Shown here: positions 7,593 to 15,813 of the stretch, piece after piece
Numbering within the stretch: position 1 is the first letter of the stretch
Layout: each line of letters starts with the position of its first letter
Origin: Calothrix sp. PCC 7103
GTDB taxonomy: Bacteria; Cyanobacteriota; Cyanobacteriia; Cyanobacteriales; Nostocaceae
NCBI RefSeq assembly: GCF_000331305.1
Contig: NZ_KB217478.1
Coordinates: 5,491,595-5,555,594 of the forward strand
Length of the DNA: 64,000 bases
Direction of reading: 5' to 3'
Translations under genes and position numbers: made by a program
Notes under the pieces: generated by a model
The model's input: only the letters and a program-made list of their open reading frames with translations
Told to the model about the DNA's origin: nothing
Database searches by the model: none

Positions 7593-9120
7593 AGAGTCTT
7601 CTCCAACGACGACCGTCGCGGTTAATGAGTAGTTCGGCTTCAACAGGTTCCCAGGTACCAGCTTCATACTGAGGAACTACTATTGGGTTAGAGGATGCAT
7701 CCCAAACACTTAGTGCTGGTGTTACTACTTGCCATGCGGCTTCAACTTCGTCACCACGTGTAAATAGGGTTTGGTCTCCCATCATGCAATCTAAAAATAG
7801 ACGATCGTATGCATCTGATGTTGCTTCGATACCAAACGAACCGTAACTAAAGTCCATATCTACAGAACGAGTACGGAAGTCTGCTCCAGGCATTTTCACT
7901 TCAAAGCGGAGCGAAATCCCTTCGTTAGGTTGAATCCGCATTGCCAAAACGTTGGCGTTAACTTGTTGAGCGGCAGATTGGAAAATACGCGAGGGGACTT
8001 CGCGGAAGTGGATGGATATTTCGCTGACTTTTTTGGGCATTCGCTTTCCGGTTCTGAGGTAGAAAGGAACACCTTGCCAGCGCCAGTTATCGATGACAAA
8101 TTTCATCGCTACAAATGTGGGTGTGGTTGAGTTAGGGTTAACGCCTGGTTCTTCACGATACCCAGGTACTTGTTTACCCTTCATCCAGCCAGCACTGTAT
8201 TGACCGCGTATTGCGGATAAATCTAAGTTATTAACGTCTGCCAGTCGAGTAGCTTGTAGCACCTTTACTTTTTCTGTACGGATACTTTCAGCATCCATTG
8301 CGTTAGGCGCCTCCATCGCGGTCATACAATAAAGTTGCATGAGGTGATTTTGCAACATGTCTCGTAAGGCGCCGGATGATTCATAGTAACCCGCGCGGTC
8401 TTCAACACCGACGGTTTCAGCAACTGTTATTTGTACGTGGTCTACAAAACGACGGTTCCACAATGGTTCAAAAATGGCGTTGGCAAAACGAAATACCAGC
8501 AAGTTTTGTACTGTGTCTTTACCTAAGTAGTGGTCAATACGGTAAACTTGGTTTTCTTTACAGTGTTTTTGTACTACAACGTTTAGACTTTTTGCAGAAG
8601 CTAAGTCACGACCAAATGGTTTTTCAATTACTAAGCGATGCTTGTAAGGGTCATCAAGCATCTTGGCATTACCAAGCTGTTTAATAGCTTCGGCGAATAA
8701 GTTAGGAGAAAGTGAGAGGTAGAACATGCGGTTGCCGCGCGTTCCTCGTTTCTCATCAAGTTCGCTTAAAAATTTCTTGAGTTTTTGGTAATCTTCGGGT
8801 TTATCGGTGTTGCCGGAACAGTAAAACAAACCTTGAGCAAAGTCTTGCCAGAGTTCCTCCGGATGTACACCACCGTGAGCTTCTTCCATACCGCGCCGCA
8901 TTTGTTCACGGAAATATTCGTGAGTCCACTCGCGACGCGCGACTCCAACAATGGTTGTTTCTGGTGGTATGCGTCGTTCTTTTCGCAGCTTATACAGCGA
9001 TGGTACAAGCTTACGCCAAGTCAAGTCTCCGGAGGCGCCGAAGATTATAATGATTTGGGGTTCGGGCATCCCTTGTTGTTGCAGACCAACCCGCAAAGGA
9101 TTTTCTAGCAGACTGACCAT
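7591..9120 (-). CDS. zwf: Glucose-6-phosphate 1-dehydrogenase
   Basis: Catalyses NADP-linked oxidation of glucose 6-phosphate to 6-phosphogluconolactone, the entry to the oxidative pentose phosphate pathway. Seen: coenzyme fingerprint [13 protein letters not shown] (26-38), EKPFGRD (166-172) and the substrate/catalytic motif RIDHYLGKD (194-202). Cys187 (HCKENQ) and Cys445 (FLDCMMGD) fall at the numbers known for the thioredoxin-regulated cysteines of Anabaena G6PDH, so light/redox inactivation is likely conserved. Length 509 is typical. It sits third in fbp-tal-zwf-opcA, with 65 bp to tal. Confidence 0.97.
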   Translation of the reverse strand: MVSLLENPLRVGLQQQGMPEPQIIIIFGASGDLTWRKLVPSLYKLRKERRIPPETTIVGVARREWTHEYFREQMRRGMEEAHGGVHPEELWQDFAQGLFYCSGNTDKPEDYQKLKKFLSELDEKRGTRGNRMFYLSLSPNLFAEAIKQLGNAKMLDDPYKHRLVIEKPFGRDLASAKSLNVVVQKHCKENQVYRIDHYLGKDTVQNLLVFRFANAIFEPLWNRRFVDHVQITVAETVGVEDRAGYYESSGALRDMLQNHLMQLYCMTAMEAPNAMDAESIRTEKVKVLQATRLADVNNLDLSAIRGQYSAGWMKGKQVPGYREEPGVNPNSTTPTFVAMKFVIDNWRWQGVPFYLRTGKRMPKKVSEISIHFREVPSRIFQSAAQQVNANVLAMRIQPNEGISLRFEVKMPGADFRTRSVDMDFSYGSFGIEATSDAYDRLFLDCMMGDQTLFTRGDEVEAAWQVVTPALSVWDASSNPIVVPQYEAGTWEPVEAELLINRDGRRWRRL

Positions 9121-9185
9121 AGAATTTTGATGAAGAATGAATGGATTTTAGATTAGGTTAGGGGCTAGTCCCTAACCCGTATTTC

Positions 9186-10331
9186 CTACACAGGAGACAA
9201 TAGCTTAATTTTGTCTTCTAAAGAGTTCATCAATGACTCAAAAGGTTTGACAAACTTATCAATACCGTCGGTGAGAAGTTCATCCATGACGGCATTAATG
9301 TCAATATTGATATCTGGGTCTTTGAGACTATCAATAAGGTTGTAAGCTTCGTCAACATTGTTTTCTACACGACTTGCAACGTCACAATGGTCGCTACAAG
9401 CTTCGATTGTTGCAGGAGGTAAAGTATTAACGGTTTCTGGACCAATTAGTTGATCAACGTACATAACGTCACTGTAGCTGGGGTCTTTAGTACTTGTACT
9501 GGCCCACAGTAACCGTTGTACATTTGCACCCTTTGCTGCTAAAGCTTGCCAGCGTTCGTCTTGTACAATTTTCTTATACTCTTGGTAAGCGATTTTGGCG
9601 TTAGCAATTGCAACTTTTCCTTTCACCGCGCGTAGTTTAGCATCTACAGCGAGGTCGGGAATCCCCTTTTGAAGTGTCGCATCGATTTTGCCATCAATAT
9701 TGCTATCGATTCGGCTAAGAAAGAAACTAGCGACAGAAGAAATTTTGTTAATGGCATTACCTTCTGCTGAACGTTTTTCTAAACCGCGAATATAAGCCCA
9801 GAAACAATTAACATAACTTTGCACACTAAATAGCAGTGTGACGTTAACGTTAATCCCTTCCGATATTACAGTCTCTACAGCAGGCAACCCGGCTTCTGTT
9901 CCGGGAATCTTAATCATTACGTTGTCTTTGCCAATTTCTTCGTAGTAGCGACGAGCTTCTTTAATTGTTGCCTCGGTGTCATGGGCAATAGTAGGTGGGA
10001 CTTCTATACTTACATACCCATCTAAACCATCTGTAGCATCATATACTGGGCGTAATATGTCACAGGCGTTGCGAATATCTTCAAATATGAGCGATTCGTA
10101 GATTTTATACGTAGGTAATCCGGCGCGAACACCTGCTTCGATATCCGCATCGTAAATGGCATTACCGTATATAGCCTTTTCAAAGATGGCAGGGTTTGAG
10201 GTAATTCCACAAATCCCTTGGTTTTCGACGAGATTTTTGAGTTCCCCTGATTTGATAATATCCCTAGTCAAATTATCCATCCAGATACTTTGACCGTGGT
10301 TTTTAATTTCCAGTAGATGATTGGTTGCCAT
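9186..10331 (-). CDS. tal: Transaldolase
   Basis: Moves a dihydroxyacetone unit between sugar phosphates in the non-oxidative pentose phosphate pathway. Seen: an early GICGITSNPAIFEKAI segment, DGYVSIEVPP, the Schiff-base lysine region NVMIKIPGTEAG, and NVTLLFSV. The 381 residues match the long form (TalA/Tal-like) of cyanobacteria and actinobacteria. It lies between fbp and zwf on the same strand, as in Nostoc, so the operon supplies a cycle that regenerates hexose phosphate for G6PDH. Confidence 0.96.
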   Translation of the reverse strand: MATNHLLEIKNHGQSIWMDNLTRDIIKSGELKNLVENQGICGITSNPAIFEKAIYGNAIYDADIEAGVRAGLPTYKIYESLIFEDIRNACDILRPVYDATDGLDGYVSIEVPPTIAHDTEATIKEARRYYEEIGKDNVMIKIPGTEAGLPAVETVISEGINVNVTLLFSVQSYVNCFWAYIRGLEKRSAEGNAINKISSVASFFLSRIDSNIDGKIDATLQKGIPDLAVDAKLRAVKGKVAIANAKIAYQEYKKIVQDERWQALAAKGANVQRLLWASTSTKDPSYSDVMYVDQLIGPETVNTLPPATIEACSDHCDVASRVENNVDEAYNLIDSLKDPDINIDINAVMDELLTDGIDKFVKPFESLMNSLEDKIKLLSPV

Positions 10332-10384
10332 AATTTCCCTCGCAGATTGCTAATTAATCCCGCTATAGCCACATGAAAGGAATT

Positions 10385-10425
10385 ATTGTTTGTTACTACT
10401 CAGCACTCAGTACTCAGCACTCTTT
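10385..10425. repeat. Heptamer repeat, complement orientation
   Basis: TACTCAGCACTCAGTACTCAGCACTC, the complement of the GTGCTGA array, fills most of the 82-bp fbp-tal spacer. With the copy between zwf and opcA it shows that this repeat sits in two of the three spacers of the operon. Confidence 0.75.
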
Positions 10426-11463
10426 GTTTATGAATGACTCTACTTTTGCCACGTCATGCTTACTACCGATAATTAATGGAGTACGCTGGTGCAGTTTTTC
10501 TGCCACTACATCCAATATATCCATAACACCAGTAGTTGCACGACCACCAGCTTGTTCGATGATGAATGCTAATGGCGCCGTTTCGTAGAGCAAACGTAGT
10601 TTACCTTCAGGTTTTTTGACTGTGCCGGGATACAAGAACACACCGCCTTGCAATAATACTCTATGAATATCACTGACCATTGCGCCACTATAGCGAGCGG
10701 TATATCCTTCTGTCCGATGGACATAGCGAATGTACTCACGCATTGATTCATCCCACTGCCAGAAGTTACCTTCGTTAACGCTGTAAACAGAGCCTTGGTC
10801 AGGAATCTTAATATTTTCTTCAGTTAAGATAAACTCACCCAAGCTAGGGTCAAGTGTAAACGAATGAACCCCACGACCGATGGTATATACGAGCATTGTG
10901 CTGGGCCCGTAGAGAATATATCCAGCAGCAATTTGATTACGTCCAGCGGCAAGCAAATCACTGGCTTTGCCGTCTAAATCTTCGCCTTCTTGTTTACGAA
11001 TTGAAAAAATAGAACCAAGACTTAGATTAGTATCAGTATTTGACGAACCATCTATTGGGTCGTAAAGCAAAGTATACCGACCAATAGGACAGTTTTCTGG
11101 AATATAGTAAGGTTCATCCATTTCTTCGGATGCGAGTCTACATACCAAACCGCTTTGCTTAAAGACGGAGATAAATACGTCATTAGCGTATACATCCATC
11201 TTTTTAACCGATTCACCTTGAACATTAACCTCTCCAGTGAATCCCAATACACCTTCCATCAACCCAGCGCGACTAAGACGACGAGCTACTAACTTACCTG
11301 CAAGCCCGATACGATTCATTAACGCGCTTAAATCCTGTGCCTCTGGGGAAAAACTCTGTAATTGCTGTAGAACGTGACGTGACAGGGTTGTACAATCACG
11401 ATCTAAGCCATCATTTGCAGCGTTAACCATCGATAAATCAGCATATTCTGATGCTTGAGCCAT
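10414..11463 (-). CDS. fbp: Class I fructose-1,6-bisphosphatase
   Basis: Hydrolyses fructose 1,6-bisphosphate to fructose 6-phosphate. Seen: metal-binding [20 protein letters not shown] region (about 129-148), the acidic [10 protein letters not shown] site, the YSVNEGN and [20 protein letters not shown] motifs and the C-terminal QAGGRATTG. Length 349 is normal. It is the first gene of the fbp-tal-zwf-opcA group and carries no gene between it and the hairpin at 11581-11628. The organism likely also has the bifunctional FBPase/SBPase elsewhere; this one fits dark sugar cycling. Confidence 0.96.
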   Translation of the reverse strand: MAQASEYADLSMVNAANDGLDRDCTTLSRHVLQQLQSFSPEAQDLSALMNRIGLAGKLVARRLSRAGLMEGVLGFTGEVNVQGESVKKMDVYANDVFISVFKQSGLVCRLASEEMDEPYYIPENCPIGRYTLLYDPIDGSSNTDTNLSLGSIFSIRKQEGEDLDGKASDLLAAGRNQIAAGYILYGPSTMLVYTIGRGVHSFTLDPSLGEFILTEENIKIPDQGSVYSVNEGNFWQWDESMREYIRYVHRTEGYTARYSGAMVSDIHRVLLQGGVFLYPGTVKKPEGKLRLLYETAPLAFIIEQAGGRATTGVMDILDVVAEKLHQRTPLIIGSKHDVAKVESFINKEC

Positions 11464-11580
11464 GTTTTTAATCCTCTTGCTCGTGCTGCCTCTATATTAG
11501 AAATTTAATTTCAGAACTGATAAGTGTTTTTAGATTAACTAAAGAAAGTAAGAGTAAAGCGCCGTATTATCAAGCGCCAA

Positions 11581-11628
11581 AAACCGACCAGTCGTGATAG
11601 TTATAGGAATAACACGACTCGTCGGTTT
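11581..11628 (-). terminator. Hairpin terminator downstream of rbp
   Basis: Arms AAACCGACCAGTCGTG (11581-11596) and CACGACTCGTCGGTTT (11613-11628) pair over 16 bp with one mismatch. Read on the minus strand the stem is followed by a short T-rich stretch. Placed about 100 bp after the rbp stop and 118 bp before the fbp start, it probably ends the rbp transcript. Confidence 0.7.
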
Positions 11629-11729
11629 ACATTGTCTATGGCTTACATTGACCGGAATTGTTTTCTGTCAATAAAAACGCGACCAATGGCTTGCGCTCGG
11701 AGAAAACAATTTGCTATGATTATGTTCCA

Positions 11730-12041
11730 TTATTCATAGGCTTCCTGTTTCCCTGCCCAACCTCCTCGTCGATTACCGCCACCGCCACCGCCACCGCCTT
11801 CGCGTGGTTTAGCTTTATTGACGCGAAGCTGGCGTCCCATCCATTCGGCGCCGTCAAGTTCGGTAATAGCTGTATCTTCTTGGGCATCTTCGTTCATGTC
11901 AACAAAGGCAAACCCGCGCATCCGACCAGTTTCACGGTCGGTAGGCAGGACTACTCTAGTCACCTCGCCGTAGTCTGCGAACACTGCTCTTAGGTCTGCT
12001 TCGGTAGCGCGGTAAGAGAGATTTCCAACGTAAATAGTCAT
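11730..12041 (-). CDS. rbp: Glycine-rich RRM RNA-binding protein
   Basis: Small cytoplasmic RNA-binding protein of the cyanobacterial Rbp family, often cold-induced. One RRM fills residues 1-80: RNP2 IYVGNL at 3-8 and RNP1 RGFAFVDM at about 43-50. The tail is Gly/Arg-rich (REGGGGGGGGNRRGG), as in the Gly-rich Rbp class. Length 103 is typical. The 540-bp region upstream is free of genes, which is common for rbp genes with long regulated leaders, but no specific motif was identified. Confidence 0.93.
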   Translation of the reverse strand: MTIYVGNLSYRATEADLRAVFADYGEVTRVVLPTDRETGRMRGFAFVDMNEDAQEDTAITELDGAEWMGRQLRVNKAKPREGGGGGGGGNRRGGWAGKQEAYE

Positions 12042-12585
12042 GTGGATCGCGTTAAATATAAACAGAAAACATTTTCGTTCAACTGCAAGACCGTTTGTTA
12101 CAAATTGCTATTTCAAATCAGCGATTGGTACTTTACGATCAATAACTGGTGCCGTCCGAGGCTAACATATTATTATGTCATACCGTAAACAGCGCAACTA
12201 TTATTTGGGCTGAACTTGTGTATACGCTCATCATAATAACTGATTGTGTCAAATTTCAAAGTATGAGATTTTACAAAGGTTAGTAAGTTTAGGTAAGTCT
12301 AACTTATATTTCAGATGTCTTAACCTTTTGTGCTGATTAGACCTATATCTTTTCTTTGGATAAAGATAATAAAACCATCATTAAACTTCATGCAGATAAA
12401 TTCATACTAACCATAATAAAACATAAAGATTCTCTTAAACTCACTTTAAATTTAGCGCATTTTTCCCGCATCATCCATAAATTCCCCTTGAGTAATTATA
12501 CTCAATACGTAGGGTGCGTGACGCTACTAACAACTTATAAACGAAGCAAACATATAAATAGCGTCACGCACCTTACCATAAAACA
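12042..12585. other. Gene-free stretch upstream of rbp, with one dispersed hairpin
   Basis: No convincing reading frame. The part next to rbp probably holds its promoter and leader. The only clear structure is the inverted repeat at 12511-12574. Confidence 0.6.
12511..12574. repeat. Dispersed inverted repeat (AGGGTGCGTGACGCTA family)
   Basis: AGGGTGCGTGACGCTA at 12511-12526 pairs with TAGCGTCACGCACCTT at 12559-12574 (one mismatch). A related pair occurs at 19873-19932, showing a repeat family with conserved arms and unrelated loops. Confidence 0.75.
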
Positions 12586-12807
12586 TTACTCAATAGAAAT
12601 AGACTGAGGGCCAGTAGACTTGCCATTATTATGAGTAACAGGAGGAGTATAGCTAGTACCCATTTGCTGGTTAAGCCAACTTCTTACAGGGTCATCAGCA
12701 AGGTGAAGACGCAGGGCGCCAGAAGCAAAACCGCCCAAAAAAGAAACCGGATGCTGAAGCAATTGCTTAAATATAGGTGACAGTTCATCAAGAAACATAA
12801 TATTCAT
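12586..12807 (-). CDS. Small conserved cyanobacterial hypothetical protein
   Basis: A 73-residue protein resembling small proteins I recall from other Nostocales but for which no function is known. The central part (LSPIFKQLLQHPVSFLGGFA, then ALRLHLADDPVRSWL) shows a short hydrophobic stretch flanked by amphipathic helices; the tail (from about residue 50) is polar and probably disordered. The frame could also begin at the second Met (MFLDEL), three residues in. It contains one GGCGCC, like native genes here. It stands alone. Confidence 0.6.
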   Translation of the reverse strand: MNIMFLDELSPIFKQLLQHPVSFLGGFASGALRLHLADDPVRSWLNQQMGTSYTPPVTHNNGKSTGPQSISIE

Positions 12808-12929
12808 ACCCCCAAAGGCGCCGTATCATAAACCATTGTAATCATTAATTATTGTAACAATCTCTATAAAAGCGGTTTAATCACAAATCACAATATGATC
12901 CCAACCTTGGTAAGGGGATAACAACTGTC

Positions 12930-13007
12930 ATGAGTCGTGAACGAAGCATCTCTAAGGTTCGCACCCTTCACTCACAAGGAAGGCGCCAGGAAAATAAAAT
13001 TAATTAA
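12930..13007 (+). CDS. Candidate 25-residue basic peptide
   Basis: Open frame starting MSRERSISKVRTLHSQGRRQ and ending five residues later; net charge strongly positive. AAGGGG stands 12 bases ahead of the ATG, which is a distant but possible ribosome-binding site. It precedes the two hairpins at 13050-13102, which could form the end of the same transcript. I do not recognise it. It could equally be the 5' part of a non-coding RNA. Confidence 0.3.
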   Translation: MSRERSISKVRTLHSQGRRQENKIN

Positions 13008-13049
13008 TACGACATGCGTCTAAGTAGATTGTTGGCTACATTCTTACCC

Positions 13050-13102
13050 GCATATGGTTGTAAACCCATATGCTGATAGCATAAGTCCTCTGTAAGAGGA
13101 CT
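13050..13102 (+). ncRNA. Tandem hairpins, possible 3' end of a small RNA
   Basis: Hairpin 1: GCATATGG (13050-13057) with CCATATGC (13066-13073). Hairpin 2: AGTCCTC (13084-13090) with GAGGACT (13096-13102), followed by CAAAAATTATTGTTATTTT. The second hairpin plus the U-rich run looks like a weak intrinsic terminator on the plus strand. No tRNA or known cyanobacterial small RNA was recognised. Confidence 0.35.
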
Positions 13103-13258
13103 CAAAAATTATTGTTATTTTCATTACCCTTGCTATTATTGACACAATCTAAATTATAAAAAATTGCAAATTGTCATCTACCATTAGATATAAAATAAAA
13201 ACTAACTAAAGCAAAATTAAATTACCATCACAATCAGTAGATAAAGCAATAGGGTCAA

Positions 13259-13471
13259 TTAATTCACCAACAAAATCACCATTATTTTACCTTTACTATC
13301 AAAGTCGTCAACCAATTGAAAAACGGTTATATTATAATTAGAGCTATCAGGTACATCTGATTCCGTAATATTCAATTGATATCTCAGCATAATTACTAAC
13401 TTTTCTCGTGTGGGAAAAGCATCTATAAAGGCATTGACTATTTTCTTTACAATACTCCCGGATATACTCAT
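13259..13471 (-). CDS. Stand-alone EAD1 (effector-associated) domain protein
   Basis: About 70 residues, consisting of one effector-associated domain 1: helix GSIVKKIVNAFIDAF, the TREKLVIMLRYQL stretch and the closing VFQLVDDFDSKGKIMVIL (quoted in parts). EAD1 domains are death-fold-like adaptors that join sensors and effectors by like-with-like binding in NTPase-dependent conflict systems. I set the start at 13471; upstream codons in frame to 13579 read through a dispersed CCACAGAGACACACAGAG repeat and are unlikely to be coding. It follows the EAD1-protease gene on the same strand, 132 bp from its stop. The two EAD1 domains probably interact. Confidence 0.65.
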   Translation of the reverse strand: MSISGSIVKKIVNAFIDAFPTREKLVIMLRYQLNITESDVPDSSNYNITVFQLVDDFDSKGKIMVILLVN

Positions 13472-13515
13472 TGGTCGTTTATTAATATAGTTAACAATAA
13501 CGTAAAATGTCTTCT

Positions 13516-13545
13516 TTACCACAGAGACACACAGAGCGCAGAGAT
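13516..13545. repeat. ACCACAGAGACACAGAG repeat
   Basis: Copy of a dispersed cyanobacterial repeat (TTACCACAGAGACACACAG). Relatives are at about 20214-20247 (complement) and 21399-21427. It lies between the EAD1 gene and the protease gene. Confidence 0.7.
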
Positions 13546-13603
13546 TAGACGGTATTATCCATCCTACTCTTATACACATTTGTTATATCTAATTCCGGAA
13601 TAT

Positions 13604-14698
13604 TTATTTACCATATATAGGTTGACCGTTACGTATATCTTCGAGTAAACCTTGGTTTTGTAAGCGCGCGCAAATTGTACTTATTGGGGTTCCTGCGTTG
13701 TAAGTAGGGTTCCAATCTGGACCTCCGCTATGGTGCAGGGCAACTAAATTCAAGTCTATATCGAAGCATGGTGAACCAGAAGAACCAGGTTCTGTATTGG
13801 TTCTATATTCAACGGTTGTACGATTTTCGTTGATACCAATAATTGCTTCGGTGTCAAACGCGAGTTTTAACGGTTGGGCATTAGGATGTTGCACTATAAA
13901 CAATGAAGTATCAGGCAAAAACTCATAGGGTTGTTCAGGTAGTTTTATCCACCCGCGCGCTGGAGAGTCCGGAACAGAGTTTTTAGCAACAGGTTCTTCT
14001 CCGGGAAATCCATCTACTTGTAATAATGCATAATCAAGTTCATCTAGAGTTGGTAAAGTATTATCGGTGTAGGGACTTTTATCAATTAACCAGTCGGATT
14101 CTACTAATTTATACTCAGTACCTTTGTTAATAATTTTACCATCAGCTAATTGTTTGTAGTCGAACCGCAAAATTACATTACTAGGATTTGCATTGCCTAA
14201 ATCTAATGCTTCAATTACATGGTAATTTGTCATTAATACATTTGGCGCAATTAGAAACCCTGTACCAAATTCTTTCGTATTATTGCTTTTAGTAAATTCA
14301 ATTCGACATACTTGTGTTTCTATTTGACCTAACTTTTCTCGCCATTTATTAATATCGATAAAAATATTTGCCTTTTTAATTAATCTTTCAAAGGCGCCTC
14401 TTGCTGATAATTCTGCTGGCATTGCTACAGCAAGATTAAATTCTTGGGCAAAAGCAAACAATTTTGGGTTGCCTGGATTTGATTCGCGGGCGCCCGCAAT
14501 TAGTTTATCAGTCCAACCTTCTGCTTCTGCTGCTTGAATTAATTTAAAGACAATTTCTTTTAAGTCACCACCCATTGCAATAACATTTAGGTTTTTTCCA
14601 AATTCAAATTTCACTAATTCAGTGAGTCTTTGCTGAGATTCAAAAGCATCGAGCAAAGCTTCAGTGAATTGCTTGTATTGAGAACCAGTTAGTGTCAT
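13604..14698 (-). CDS. EAD1-trypsin-like serine protease
   Basis: Two-domain effector. Residues 1-70 are an EAD1 adaptor (FTEALLDAF, LTELVKFEFGKNL, EIVFKLIQAAEAEGW), followed by a linker with a second helical stretch. Residues about 125-345 are a chymotrypsin/trypsin-fold protease with a full triad: His160 in TNYHVI, Asp222 in LDYALL and Ser307 in PGSSGSP. No signal peptide, so it should act in the cytoplasm. EAD-linked proteases are known as effectors in NTPase-regulated conflict systems of multicellular-lineage bacteria. It sits 16 bp after the C2-like gene at 14715 and before the free EAD1 gene, giving a three-gene operon. No NTPase or sensor gene is adjacent, so the trigger must be encoded elsewhere or be unknown. 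Confidence 0.8.
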   Translation of the reverse strand: MTLTGSQYKQFTEALLDAFESQQRLTELVKFEFGKNLNVIAMGGDLKEIVFKLIQAAEAEGWTDKLIAGARESNPGNPKLFAFAQEFNLAVAMPAELSARGAFERLIKKANIFIDINKWREKLGQIETQVCRIEFTKSNNTKEFGTGFLIAPNVLMTNYHVIEALDLGNANPSNVILRFDYKQLADGKIINKGTEYKLVESDWLIDKSPYTDNTLPTLDELDYALLQVDGFPGEEPVAKNSVPDSPARGWIKLPEQPYEFLPDTSLFIVQHPNAQPLKLAFDTEAIIGINENRTTVEYRTNTEPGSSGSPCFDIDLNLVALHHSGGPDWNPTYNAGTPISTICARLQNQGLLEDIRNGQPIYGK

Positions 14699-14714
14699 AG
14701 GGTTTTAGTGTAGA

Positions 14715-15392
14715 CTAATCTTTGATTATTTCGTACCAGAATGAAAGGTCTTCGGCGTTATGGTGACCATTTAGAGGATGGCGCCCTATACCGAAGTTGT
14801 CTCTGTTTTGTAGCCAATATGTATGATATAAGCCGACTGTATCACCTGTAAATTTGCGTAAAACTTGATATGCGACATCACCTAGAATAGATGCGGCGCC
14901 AAGTGCGCTTGTAACAGTTGCAACTTGTGGGGCTGCAATTGTAGTAAGTCCAAGTAAAGTAGCAGTGGCGCCTTGAAATTCTGGAGATTGTAACTTTTCG
15001 TTAAGCAATGTCGCCAAGTCATTAGAATTTTCGCGGTTGCGCGACACTGTAATAAAAATATCTAAGAAATGTAGTGCTTGACCATAGAAAATTAGTAAAC
15101 CATTTTCACCTGTGGGTAAACGGTCGCCACTTTTAACACCAGGAAAACGGAAGGTTTTCGGTGTGTAAATACTAGCTTGTTCTCCTGTCACGTTACCATG
15201 AACAACGAGCGCATCTAAGCGCATTTCCGCACCACCAAACCACTTTTTTGTGTCCCAAATAATAATATCTTGCAGTTGAATGGCGAGGTTTACAGGTTCA
15301 GATATACTTGCTGATTCTCTAGTGGCGCCTCGACTAACGGGTTGTTCTTCAAGAGCTACGGCTTCATCAATCAACCATTGTTGTTGAACCAT
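14715..15392 (-). CDS. Uncharacterised C2-like protein, probable partner or target of the EAD1 protease
   Basis: 225 residues that I do not recognise with certainty. Residues about 35-118 look like an all-beta domain (AIQLQDIIIWDTKKWFGGAE, ALVVHG, FRFPGVKSGDRLP, LLIFYGQALHFLDIFITVS), perhaps C2-like. Residues 141-179 form a Gly/Ala-rich, weakly hydrophobic helical stretch (ATLLGLTTIAAP, VTSALGAASILGDVAYQVL) that could insert into a membrane. The end is conserved-looking (GLYHTYWLQNRDNFGIGRHP). No signal peptide. It is separated from the protease gene by only 16 bp. By analogy with protease-activated pore-formers such as bacterial gasdermins, it may be the protease substrate; this is inference only and it is not a recognisable gasdermin. 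Confidence 0.55.
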   Translation of the reverse strand: MVQQQWLIDEAVALEEQPVSRGATRESASISEPVNLAIQLQDIIIWDTKKWFGGAEMRLDALVVHGNVTGEQASIYTPKTFRFPGVKSGDRLPTGENGLLIFYGQALHFLDIFITVSRNRENSNDLATLLNEKLQSPEFQGATATLLGLTTIAAPQVATVTSALGAASILGDVAYQVLRKFTGDTVGLYHTYWLQNRDNFGIGRHPLNGHHNAEDLSFWYEIIKD

Positions 15393-15579
15393 TTACGGCT
15401 CCTTGGATAGAAAAATACATTGTAAATTTTATCACATGGAGTAAAGCAAGCTTACTCCCCAAAAGTTCTAGTGTTTGGTTAGAGATTAGCCAAAATTGTA
15501 CAAACGCGCCTTAATAAAAATTATCTTTATGCCAAATTAAAATGTTTTTAGTATATTTACAAATCTTAATTTTTTAAAT

Positions 15580-15813
15580 TTATGAAATATGGTAAGCAGC
15601 AGTCAATACAGTATTTTTATCAGGACTGTAGATAGATTCGACTCTTGGATAACTATCATGTGACCACCATACTTTAATTCTTCCACCCTGCGCGGGTGCA
15701 GTTCCTATTTCAAAATATTCAGCATTTGACATCAATTGTTCAAAATCGCTTGATGGTAATGTTTTACTGGTAAACGCAGCTAAACCCTGTATGTTGTGTT
15801 TGTCAAGCGTCAT
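15580..15813 (-). CDS. Small hypothetical protein, downstream member of an overlapping pair
   Basis: 77 residues, not recognised. No membrane segment or signal peptide. It has a helical first half (GLAAFTSKTLPSSDFEQLM) and a beta-rich end with many aromatic residues (RIKVWWSHDSYPRVESIY). Its start lies inside the end of the preceding gene (11-base overlap), which indicates translational coupling. It is 187 bp upstream of the protease operon on the same strand and has the same GGCGCC-poor character. It might be a regulator or immunity factor, but nothing in the sequence proves that. Confidence 0.5.
   Translation of the reverse strand: MTLDKHNIQGLAAFTSKTLPSSDFEQLMSNAEYFEIGTAPAQGGRIKVWWSHDSYPRVESIYSPDKNTVLTAAYHIS

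Larger units (their letters stand above)
12808..13258. other. Gene-poor stretch with a possible small structured RNA or peptide
   Basis: Holds a 25-codon frame at 12930-13007 and two close hairpins at 13050-13073 and 13084-13102. The last 150 bases towards the EAD1 gene are AT-rich with no visible structure. Confidence 0.5.

Noticed and set aside
12356-12607. Plus-strand 83-codon frame over the hairpin at 12511-12574
   Set aside because: It is made of the dispersed inverted repeat and AT-rich DNA, has no ribosome-binding sequence, and overlaps the end of a more credible gene on the other strand.
13041-13105. Possible tRNA from the hairpin with a GTAA loop
   Set aside because: No acceptor stem, T-arm (GGTTCAAATCC-like) or CCA-type end could be matched.
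14715-15392. Calling the C2-like protein a gasdermin
   Set aside because: Length and sequence do not show gasdermin N-terminal features; only the gene context is similar.
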